From assembly GCA_021796155.1 (NCBI GenBank), contig JAJYOO010000202.1, positions 1 to 5,411 of the forward strand: a DNA stretch of 5,411 nucleotides, given 5' to 3'. The stretch's first letter is position 1, and each line of letters opens with the position of its first letter. Below are positions 1 to 5,243 of the stretch, in pieces. Both the position numbers and the translations under genes were made by a program. The notes beneath the pieces were generated by a model. The model saw nothing but the letters and a program-made list of their open reading frames with translations. It was not told the origin of the DNA and made no database searches. The DNA comes from Chloroflexota bacterium. GTDB lineage: Bacteria; Chloroflexota; Anaerolineae; Anaerolineales; Villigracilaceae.

Positions 1-34
1 TTGTAGCAAGAGACTCACTAGCCATAATGGTAAC

Positions 35-72
35 AAAAAATGAAACGGTGGGGCGTTGAAGCCCCACCGTTT
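35..72 (-). terminator. Rho-independent terminator of the solute-binding protein gene
   Basis: A perfect 12-bp inverted repeat (AAACGGTGGGGC at 43-54 and its complement at 61-72) encloses a 6-nt loop. Read on the minus strand, it lies 10 bp past the stop codon and is followed by a run of six T (A35-A40 on the plus strand). The stem is GC-rich and very stable. It indicates that the binding-protein transcript ends here, so any permease gene to the left would need its own promoter or read-through. Confidence 0.93.
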
Positions 73-82
73 ACGCGGAGAT

Positions 83-1087
83 TTACTTTGCAAATGCAGA
101 CGCGTCGAACGTCGCTGCGCTGGTTGTCAAATCCGCACCGTAATACTGCATGGACAATTTGGTGAGCGTGCCGTCTTTATGGAGTCCTGCAACGATCTCG
201 GAAACTTTTGCAATAAATGAAGTTGGATCGAGCGGAGAATTCCGGTCAAAGGCTGGGGCGAGATATTCGTAGAATAACGGATCGCCCAACTGCTTGATTG
301 GTTTGCCATCTTTGATGGCCTGCTGGCCGGTCGGCTGCGCGGTCAGAACCGCATCCAGACGGACGCCATCGCCCAGCGATAAATCCTCGAGCGCGGTGCT
401 GTCGGTGTCGTAGGTTTTGATGTCGGCGTTCTTGATGACGAAATTGATCGTCTCGCCTGGAATGACCAACGATCCATTGAGATAACTTTCGTAGGTGCAT
501 GAACCACATGAACCGATCTTCTTACCGCTCAGATCAGACGGCTGTGTGTATGTGGTGTTGTCTTTGTATACAAATAATGCGGCAGGTGTTGTGTAATAAG
601 GCTGAGCGAAATAAAGCAACTTGGCACGTTCCGGCGTAATGCTCATCGAGCCGACGCTGATATCCCAACGGCCAGCCCAACCGCCGGCTGTGATCAACGT
701 CCAATCGGGCGTGACGAAGCAAGGTTCAACTCCCAATCCCTTCGCAATAGCAGCAGCGGTGTCAATGTCGAATCCTTCCAATTCACCAAGTGTCTTTTGA
801 TCTGACGCGCATTTTGTCCCCGGCGTGCGCTGTGGATTGGCTTTCAATGCGGATTGCGGCGGATATGCTGGATCGGTTGAAATGACCAACGTGCCGCGCG
901 CTTGAATCGTCGCGAGCAAATCAGGTGTTGTGGTGGGGGCTGTTGTGGCAGGAGCTTGAACGGCTGGCGCTTGGGTCGCGGCTGGTGCTTGAGTTGGAGA
1001 TGCTACCTGTGCAGCGCCACCTCCACATGCAGTAAGTAACATTGAGGCCGCAAATATCACGACCACAATGGCTTTTAGCTTCTTCAT
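83..1087 (-). CDS. ABC transporter substrate-binding lipoprotein, family 3 (polar amino acid type)
   Basis: Extracytoplasmic solute-binding lipoprotein of 334 residues that should deliver a small polar solute, probably an amino acid, to an ABC importer. Residues 1-20 form a signal peptide (MKKLKAIVVV start) ending in the lipobox LLTAC, with Cys21 as the lipidated residue. A flexible Pro/Ala/Thr/Gln-rich tether covers about 25-56. The SBP family 3 fold follows: GTLVISTDPAYPP (65-77), EGFDIDTAAAIAKGLGV (104-120), the TPER motif with Arg154 in the position that normally holds the ligand carboxylate, and a hinge/second-lobe stretch (DLSGKKIGSCGSC, 185-197). Two oddities are visible. About 26 extra residues including Cys93 sit between PAYPP and EGFD. 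The stretch after LDAVLT (244-249) reads AQPTG, where an Asp contacting the ligand amino group is common. The start is supported by an AGAGGAGA ribosome-binding site at 1093-1100. A strong terminator follows. No permease or ATPase gene lies in the window. The solute is not determinable. Confidence 0.93.
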   Translation of the reverse strand: MKKLKAIVVVIFAASMLLTACGGGAAQVASPTQAPAATQAPAVQAPATTAPTTTPDLLATIQARGTLVISTDPAYPPQSALKANPQRTPGTKCASDQKTLGELEGFDIDTAAAIAKGLGVEPCFVTPDWTLITAGGWAGRWDISVGSMSITPERAKLLYFAQPYYTTPAALFVYKDNTTYTQPSDLSGKKIGSCGSCTYESYLNGSLVIPGETINFVIKNADIKTYDTDSTALEDLSLGDGVRLDAVLTAQPTGQQAIKDGKPIKQLGDPLFYEYLAPAFDRNSPLDPTSFIAKVSEIVAGLHKDGTLTKLSMQYYGADLTTSAATFDASAFAK

Positions 1088-1210
1088 GACATTCTCCTCT
1101 GATCAAGTTTTATATTTCAGGATTTATGTTTATTGGGTTTGCCAAGAAAGAACGAGAAGCGGACCGGATGACATCCTCCTTTCCTTTTGGCGAATAACCA
1201 TGCTTTGGTA

Positions 1211-1239
1211 AGCATAGACCAACTTGACGATTTGTGCAA
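1211..1239 (-). promoter_or_regulatory. Candidate sigma-70 type promoter for the binding-protein gene
   Basis: Read on the minus strand, TTGCAC (1239-1234) and TATGCT (1216-1211) are separated by exactly 17 bp. This would give a leader of about 115 nt before the ATG at 1087. The -10 box overlaps the palindrome ATGCTT-N4-AAGCAT at 1200-1215, a position suited to an operator. The -35 match is only partial, so this is a weak prediction. Confidence 0.3.
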
Positions 1240-1347
1240 GAGGCAGGCATGTTAAATTTTTTCTATTGGTTCATATTCATTAAGAAACTCTTGGTTCTTT
1301 GTGTTCTCCGCGATGAAAAAAGTAGCGGATGAATCGAAAAATGGAAG

Positions 1348-1356
1348 TGGTAAAAT
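1348..1356 (+). promoter_or_regulatory. Candidate extended -10 promoter for the SCP2 gene
   Basis: TGGTAAAAT fits an extended -10 element (TGn followed by TAAAAT at 1351-1356). No good -35 box is seen 17 bp upstream, which extended -10 promoters tolerate. The predicted transcript start near 1363 falls after the upstream in-frame ATG at 1329 and before the ATG at 1386, so it agrees with the shorter start chosen for the gene. Confidence 0.4.
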
Positions 1357-1375
1357 CCAGTCATTCAATGCCTAT

Positions 1376-1380
1376 GGAGG
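1376..1380 (+). promoter_or_regulatory. Ribosome-binding site that sets the SCP2 start
   Basis: GGAGG lies 5 nt before the ATG at 1386. The in-frame ATG at 1329 has no comparable site, and the 19 residues it would add (MNRKMEVVKSSHSMPMEDS) do not look like part of the SCP2 fold. This supports 1386 as the start. Confidence 0.8.
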
Positions 1381-1385
1381 ATTCC

Positions 1386-1796
1386 ATGTCTGTCAAATTC
1401 CCGTCTGCTGAATGGCTGGATGCGTTGCAGACAAAATTGAACGGCGATGTACGTTACAGTGAAATTGCAAAGAATTGGGAAGGCGATCTTCTTTTTGATA
1501 TTCAACCGGCTGGAAGTTTAGCCCAGCCTTTGCTCATGTATCTCGATCTCTGGCATGGAAAATGTCGCGCGGTTGAATATTCACCTGATGCAGCAAAATA
1601 TCCAAAGCCCACATTCATTCTGCGTTCGCCCTATAATAATTTCACTTCCATTTTGCTTGGCAAGCTTGACCCGATGACGGCGATGATGACCAGTAAATTG
1701 AAAGTTGAAGGAAGCCTCGGCTACATGATGCGAAACGTTCCGACGGTTTTGGATTTTGTCCGTTGTTGCCGCGAGGTTACAACGGAGATACTTTAA
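1386..1796 (+). CDS. SCP2-like sterol/lipid carrier domain protein
   Basis: Small soluble protein of 136 residues, cytoplasmic by absence of a signal peptide, resembling the SCP2 sterol-transfer fold, which binds hydrophobic ligands in a tunnel. The family pattern is visible in order: an N-terminal helix (EWLDALQTKLNGD, 9-21), strand-rich WEGDLLFDIQPAG (31-43), DLWHGKCRAVEY (54-65), a PTFILRSPYNNF strand-turn (75-86), and the late helix-strand signature LLGKLDPMTAMMTSKLKVEGS (90-110), matching the usual G-x-LDP-x-x-A...L-x-x-x-G pattern before a C-terminal helix. The whole protein is essentially one domain. It sits 69 bp before an AOR family gene on the same strand, so it may serve that enzyme as a carrier or accessory for a hydrophobic substrate; this is inferred from adjacency. 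Stand-alone SCP2 proteins are widespread and mostly of unknown ligand. A gene symbol is not warranted. Confidence 0.78.
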   Translation: MSVKFPSAEWLDALQTKLNGDVRYSEIAKNWEGDLLFDIQPAGSLAQPLLMYLDLWHGKCRAVEYSPDAAKYPKPTFILRSPYNNFTSILLGKLDPMTAMMTSKLKVEGSLGYMMRNVPTVLDFVRCCREVTTEIL

Positions 1797-1814
1797 TTGT
1801 TCGCAGGTTTGAAT

Positions 1815-1857
1815 GTTGGCAGGTTAACTTGCCAACTTTATAACCTGCCAACTTGAA
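1815..1857. repeat. Nested inverted and tandem repeats (TTGGCAGGTT motif) before the AOR gene
   Basis: A perfect 12-bp inverted repeat joins GTTGGCAGGTTA (1815-1826) and TAACCTGCCAAC (1841-1852) around a 14-nt loop. The first arm can instead pair with the adjoining AACTTGCCAAC (1826-1836), giving a near-perfect 22-bp palindrome with one mismatched pair. AACTTGCCAACTTTAT (1826-1841) and AACCTGCCAACTTGAA (1842-1857) are also tandem 16-bp copies with few differences, and GCAGGTT occurs once more at 1803-1809. There is no U-tract after the hairpin, so it is not a standard intrinsic terminator. Operator, attenuator-like switch or a dispersed intergenic repeat are all possible. Confidence 0.85.
1816..1844 (+). 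promoter_or_regulatory. Candidate promoter for the AOR gene, embedded in the repeat
   Basis: TTGGCA (1816-1821) and TATAAC (1839-1844) are spaced by exactly 17 bp, a good sigma-70 type geometry. The start of transcription would fall near 1851, leaving a leader of about 15 nt with no Shine-Dalgarno sequence. Both boxes lie inside or at the edge of the inverted-repeat arms, so a protein bound to the repeat would block the promoter. Because the boxes coincide with repeat units, the match could be incidental. Confidence 0.4.
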
Positions 1858-1865
1858 AACTTATT

Positions 1866-3683
1866 ATGCAACCCATTCTCAAAATTGATTTAACAACCGG
1901 CAAGACAGAAGAATATAAAATTCCCGAAGAATTGGAAAGAGCTTTTCTCGGCGGCGCGTCGTTGGCGGCGCGCTTGCTTTATCCATATTTGACGAAAGAC
2001 TTGGATCCGTTCTCGGCGGAGTCGCCGTTGCTTTTTATGAATGGCCCGCTGACAGGAACATCCGGGCCGACGGTTGGACGCTTCGTTATCTGCGGAAAAG
2101 GGCCGGCGACTGGTTTATGGGCCGAGTCCAACTGCGGAGGCTTTTGGGGACCCGAGCTTCGCTTCGCGGGATACGATGGTTTGTGGATCACAGGAAAGGC
2201 GTCAGCGCCGGTTTATCTTTGGATTCAAGATGGCCGCTTCGAGGTCCGGGATGCGGCGCAGTTGTGGGGAAAAGATATTTATGAAACGCAGGCAATCGTC
2301 AAGCAGGAAGTCGGGCGCACGAACGCGCATGTCGCGGTTGTTGGACCCGCCGCGGAAAATGGAGTCTTATTCGCGGGAATTTATTGCGATCACGGTCGCA
2401 CGGCAGGACGCACCGGACTCGGCGCGGTGATGGCTTCGAAAAATCTCAAAGCGATTGCAGTGCATGGCAAGCGGGTGTTGCCGCTCGTTCATTCGGGACG
2501 ATATAGCGGATTGCGCTCCGAATCGAATCGCGCACTGAAGCAGGATAATGAATCGCGCGTCCTGCATGAATTGGGCACGGCGGGCGCGGCCAATTATTCT
2601 GAATATCTCGGTGCGATGCCAGCCAAGTATTATCACCAGGGCGGCTTTGAATTCGTTGATAAAGTCTCCGGCTCGAACATGGCTGACACGATTCTCGTCG
2701 GACAAAGCGCGTGCCACGCCTGTGTCATCGCCTGCGGACGCGTCGTCCGGCTCGAAGATGGCGCTCGCCGCAAAGGTCCAGAATATGAAACGGTTGTATC
2801 GTTCGGCCCGAATCTTTTGATTGAAGATTTGGCCGAGATCACACGCCTCGGCGAGTTGTGCGATCGTTATGGTATGGACACTATAAGCACTGGCAATACG
2901 ATTGGCCTCGCCTTTTATCTTTTTGAAAAAGGAATCATCACAACAAAGGACACTGGCGGCTTGGAACTCAAGTGGGGCGATGTGATGGCTGTTCGTCAAT
3001 TGGTCAAGATGACGGCACATCGTGAAGGCATCGGGGAATGGATCGCGCAAGGCTCGCGGCGACTTGGAAAGCATTTCGGTGCGGAAGAAGAAGCCGTGCA
3101 AGTGAACGGACTTGAAGTTGCCTATCACGATCCGCGCGGCGTTTCGGGCATGGCGCTTTCGTATGCCACCTCACCGCGCGGCGCGTGCCATAATCAATCG
3201 GATTATTTCTTCGTGGATTGGGGACATATCACACCGGAGATTGGTATCGAATATTTCTCGCGCCATGCCGAAGCGGAAAAGGCTGCGAACGTCGCCCGTC
3301 ATCAAAACTGGCGGACGGTTTATAACTCGATGGTGATGTGCATCTTTGCCAACGTCGCGCCGCAGATGCAAGTGGACTTGATCAACGCGGCCTGCGGCTA
3401 CGATTGGACAATTGACGAGATGATGAAAGTTGGCGAGCGCGGCTGGAACATCAAGCGCGCCATCAATAATCGTTTGGGTTTGACGGCTGCAAACGACAAA
3501 CTGCCCAAGGCATTGCTCGAACCATTGTCAACCGGCGGCACAGAAGGTTATGTGCCGGATATTCAAGGAATGCTTTATGCGTATTATGATGCCCGCGGCT
3601 GGGATGAAAAAACAGGTTGTCCAACAAGAGAAAAACTTATCGCGCTTGGCTTAGGGGATGTTGCAAAAGATTTGTGGGGATAG
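1866..3683 (+). CDS. Aldehyde:ferredoxin oxidoreductase family protein (W/Mo-bispterin enzyme)
   Basis: Cytoplasmic 605-residue enzyme of the AOR family, the usual full length. Relatives carry a tungsten or molybdenum bis-pyranopterin and one [4Fe-4S] cluster and interconvert aldehydes and carboxylates with low-potential ferredoxin. The N-terminal domain starts ILKIDLTTGKTEEY (4-17), then FLGGASLAARLLY (27-39), PLTGTSGPTVGRF (61-73) and RTGLGAVMASKNLKAI (182-197). Cluster ligands are CHACVIAC (Cys283, 286, 290) with the distant Cys492. The first pterin motif is DRYGMD (333-338), fitting DxxGL(D/C). The second, normally DxxGLC, reads NSMVMC (487-492), keeping Cys but losing Asp and Gly. DPRG...YATSPRGACH (422-442) is also typical of the family. 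No Shine-Dalgarno precedes the ATG at 1866, yet family alignment from residue 4 leaves little room for another start. No ferredoxin, MoaD-like or flavin-subunit gene is adjacent. The substrate is unknown; the SCP2 neighbour hints at a hydrophobic one. Confidence 0.94.
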   Translation: MQPILKIDLTTGKTEEYKIPEELERAFLGGASLAARLLYPYLTKDLDPFSAESPLLFMNGPLTGTSGPTVGRFVICGKGPATGLWAESNCGGFWGPELRFAGYDGLWITGKASAPVYLWIQDGRFEVRDAAQLWGKDIYETQAIVKQEVGRTNAHVAVVGPAAENGVLFAGIYCDHGRTAGRTGLGAVMASKNLKAIAVHGKRVLPLVHSGRYSGLRSESNRALKQDNESRVLHELGTAGAANYSEYLGAMPAKYYHQGGFEFVDKVSGSNMADTILVGQSACHACVIACGRVVRLEDGARRKGPEYETVVSFGPNLLIEDLAEITRLGELCDRYGMDTISTGNTIGLAFYLFEKGIITTKDTGGLELKWGDVMAVRQLVKMTAHREGIGEWIAQGSRRLGKHFGAEEEAVQVNGLEVAYHDPRGVSGMALSYATSPRGACHNQSDYFFVDWGHITPEIGIEYFSRHAEAEKAANVARHQNWRTVYNSMVMCIFANVAPQMQVDLINAACGYDWTIDEMMKVGERGWNIKRAINNRLGLTAANDKLPKALLEPLSTGGTEGYVPDIQGMLYAYYDARGWDEKTGCPTREKLIALGLGDVAKDLWG

Positions 3684-3719
3684 TGGCTTGCGTTCACTTC
3701 GCGAAGCATCCTTTGCTGC

Positions 3720-4643
3720 TCATCCAAATTCTGTTGTGGGTTTATATAGGCTTGCGACGTGTTGTGTTTCGCCCAGGCTCATTCCCAACGTTTCATAAAT
3801 TTTCAGAGTTGCCTTGGAATGATTCAACGTGTAAAAATGAATGCCTGAAACATTATGGTCGTATAAATCAAAGACCTGTTCTGTTGCCCAGTGGACACCG
3901 ACCTTTTCCACAGCCTCATCGTTTTGAGCGCGCTGGACCGCGCGTAATAGTTTTGCCGGGATGCGTGCGCCCAATGCCAGTTCCGACATGCGTTTCAAAC
4001 TATTCAATGACGTAACGGGCATAATGCCTGCCAGGATGGGGATTTTGATTCCGGCAAGTTCGCAGCGTTCGCAAAAATCGTAGAAATCGTGGTTGTCGAA
4101 AAATAATTGTGTACAAATGCAATCTGCGCCTGCGTCCACCTTGGCTTTTAGATTGTCCATCTCTTGCAAGCGATTGGGCGTTTCGGGATGTCCTTCGGGG
4201 AAACCTGCCACGCAAATACCGAAATCTGGAAAATGTTTTTTGATAAATGAAACCATTTCAACGGTATGGCCGAAGCCATTGGAAGGAATGGTGGAAGACG
4301 CGTTTCCCTTCGGCGGGTCGCCGCGCACCGCCAGCACATTTCTAATTCCAGCAGTCGTGTATCTTTCCAGTTGAGATTTAATCTCATCGCGGCTTATGCC
4401 GATGGCTGTAAGGTGTGCGACTACGTTTAGCGATGTATCCTTTTTCAAACGGATCACCAGGTTTTGTGTTAGCTCGCGTGTCGAGCCACCGGCTCCATAA
4501 GTGACACTAACAAAAGATGGTTGAATGGGAGACAGTTCGCTAATGGTTTTAAATAGGGTGCGGGATGCTTCTACAGTTTTGGGCGGAAAAAATTCAAAAC
4601 TAAAATGGACTTTGTCTTTTTTCAATATGTCAGAAAGATGCAT
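3720..4643 (-). CDS. metF: 5,10-methylenetetrahydrofolate reductase
   Basis: Cytoplasmic FAD-dependent enzyme of 307 residues reducing 5,10-methylene-THF to 5-methyl-THF, the methyl donor for methionine synthesis and, in acetogenic metabolism, part of the methyl branch. Family motifs appear in order: HFSFEFFPPKT (13-23) with Glu17 as the expected catalytic acid, VSVTYGAGGSTRE (46-57), HLTAIG (77-82), RNVLAVRGDPP (101-111), GVAGFPEGHPE-like ICVAGFPEGHPE (143-154), KVDAGADCICTQLFFDN (168-184) and IPILAGIMPV (201-210), ending with GIHFYTLNHS. Length is normal for bacterial MetF. The ATG at 4643 is preferred over the in-frame TTG at 4667 because a GGAG lies 6 nt before it and family similarity starts soon after. 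No metV-like partner or other folate gene is visible. It converges with the AOR gene across 36 bp and lies 45 bp behind the Imm5-like gene on the same strand. No SAM or cobalamin riboswitch fits in that short leader. Confidence 0.96.
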   Translation of the reverse strand: MHLSDILKKDKVHFSFEFFPPKTVEASRTLFKTISELSPIQPSFVSVTYGAGGSTRELTQNLVIRLKKDTSLNVVAHLTAIGISRDEIKSQLERYTTAGIRNVLAVRGDPPKGNASSTIPSNGFGHTVEMVSFIKKHFPDFGICVAGFPEGHPETPNRLQEMDNLKAKVDAGADCICTQLFFDNHDFYDFCERCELAGIKIPILAGIMPVTSLNSLKRMSELALGARIPAKLLRAVQRAQNDEAVEKVGVHWATEQVFDLYDHNVSGIHFYTLNHSKATLKIYETLGMSLGETQHVASLYKPTTEFG

Positions 4644-4649
4644 TGTGTT

Positions 4650-4653
4650 CTCC
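4650..4653 (-). promoter_or_regulatory. Ribosome-binding site setting the metF start
   Basis: Read on the minus strand, GGAG within GGTGGAGAACACA lies 6 nt before the ATG at 4643. The alternative upstream TTG at 4667 has no similar site at the right distance, so translation should begin at MHLSDILKK. Confidence 0.75.
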
Positions 4654-4687
4654 ACCAATGGAATCAAAAGGAATTGTCCAGCGCTTT

Positions 4688-4694
4688 GTTAGGT
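4688..4694 (-). other. Integron attC-like half site (tentative)
   Basis: On the minus strand ACCTAAC matches the RYYYAAC consensus that opens an attC site, and it runs on into AAAGCGCTGGACAA, similar in layout to the left half of many attC sites. It overlaps the stop codon of the Imm5-like gene, a common placement for a cassette. I cannot find the partner GTTRRRY half within the expected 55-140 bp, since that stretch enters metF. It may be a truncated site or chance. Confidence 0.18.
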
Positions 4695-5243
4695 GCCCTG
4701 TAGTATACGACCTCGTATACTAGCATCTAGCTTATACATTAGATTTTCTAATCGCGTTCTCCCGATTTCACGAGCGGGCATTTGCAATAAAATCCCGCGA
4801 ACTTCCGGAGGAACGTGTTCTATCGCCCAGGTAATTTCATTATCACCAATAGAATGGTCACCGTCTTGGTTTAACTCAAGTGCCAATGCGGCATAAGCTG
4901 CGGGACCGACAATATGTTTCGTTTGTTGAACATCCACCAATGGATGTGTGTAAGCACTTGACGCTGCAAGACCGGCGGCGCGAGCGGCAGCTGCTACAGC
5001 GGGATCATTTGCCTCACGTGCGGTGGCAAATGCCGATGATGCGAGGGAACGCAACTGAGCGGTTCGTTTTCCTCCATTGGCAAACACCCGAATGCCTTCA
5101 ATCGCGGCGCGAGGTTGGGAATTCGAATCAGCACGAGTCTCGTAGACCGACAGCGCCCTTTCAGCGCAGTCCGCAGCCCAGCTCCCCAAGGCTCTAAGTG
5201 ACTCCAAGCTTAGCGAGAAATACTTGGACTCACGCGCCATCAT
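4689..5243 (-). CDS. Imm5-like putative immunity protein
   Basis: Predicted soluble, largely helical protein of 184 residues resembling the Imm5-like 'putative immunity protein' family. Recognisable parts are LGSWAADCAERALSVYE (19-35), PRAAIEGIRVFANG (44-57) and a run of Ala-rich helices (about 62-124, e.g. AFATAREANDPAVAAAARAAG), followed by a charged C-terminal part, WAIEHVPPEVRGILL (139-153). Members of this family are proposed to neutralise toxins, but most lack experiments and no toxin is visible here. The start ATG at 5243 lacks a Shine-Dalgarno; instead it overlaps the stop of the upstream membrane-protein gene in an ATGA tetranucleotide, indicating translational coupling. The last codons contain a perfect 10-bp-arm palindrome (4701-4722). 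metF follows 45 bp downstream. Family assignment is by pattern memory, so function stays putative. Confidence 0.65.
   Translation of the reverse strand: MMARESKYFSLSLESLRALGSWAADCAERALSVYETRADSNSQPRAAIEGIRVFANGGKRTAQLRSLASSAFATAREANDPAVAAAARAAGLAASSAYTHPLVDVQQTKHIVGPAAYAALALELNQDGDHSIGDNEITWAIEHVPPEVRGILLQMPAREIGRTRLENLMYKLDASIRGRILQGT
4701..4722. repeat. Perfect palindrome at the 3' end of the Imm5-like gene
   Basis: TAGTATACGA (4701-4710) and its exact complement TCGTATACTA (4713-4722) flank a CC spacer, and each arm holds the self-complementary GTATAC. It encodes the residues SIRGRIL near the C-terminus. No U-tract follows on either strand, so it is not a classic terminator. A protein-binding or recombination site is possible. 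Confidence 0.85.

Larger units (their letters stand above)
1088..1385. other. Divergent intergenic region with candidate promoters
   Basis: This gap of about 300 bp separates the minus-strand binding-protein gene from the plus-strand SCP2 gene, so it must carry promoters for both. It holds a good minus-strand ribosome-binding site next to 1087, a candidate minus-strand promoter (1211-1239) overlapping a small palindrome (ATGCTT 1200-1205 and AAGCAT 1210-1215), and an extended -10 element for the plus strand (1348-1356). It also contains a second minus-strand purine-rich AAAGGAGG (1175-1182) directly abutting an ATG that opens only a 14-codon frame. I see no RNA gene or longer reading frame. 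Confidence 0.7.

Noticed and set aside
1..25. Minus-strand ATG at 25 opening MASESLAT towards the left edge, possibly a transporter permease start.
   Set aside because: Only eight codons are visible, there is no ribosome-binding site, and it directly follows a strong terminator. It is too short to support a gene.
1130..1182. A 14-codon minus-strand frame (MSSGPLLVLSWQTQ) right after AAAGGAGG, possibly a leader peptide.
   Set aside because: The GGAGG touches the ATG with no spacer, which is too close for efficient initiation, and the peptide has no regulatory codon run. The purine tract resembles the true ribosome-binding site near 1093-1100 but looks incidental.
1329..1385. Upstream ATG at 1329 as the SCP2 start, adding 19 residues.
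   Set aside because: It has no ribosome-binding site, it lies upstream of the likely -10 element, and the ATG at 1386 has GGAGG at ideal spacing.
2367..3128. A 253-codon open frame on the strand opposite the AOR gene.
   Set aside because: It lies wholly within the strongly supported AOR coding sequence, shows no recognisable domain and is explained as an antisense shadow.
3697..3706. CTTCGCGAAG palindrome between the convergent AOR and metF genes as a bidirectional terminator.
   Set aside because: With a minimal loop it leaves only three paired bases per arm, and there is no U-tract on either strand.
4644..4667. TTG at 4667 as the metF start, adding eight residues.
   Set aside because: No ribosome-binding site precedes it, while the ATG at 4643 has GGAG 6 nt upstream and matches the usual MetF N-terminus.
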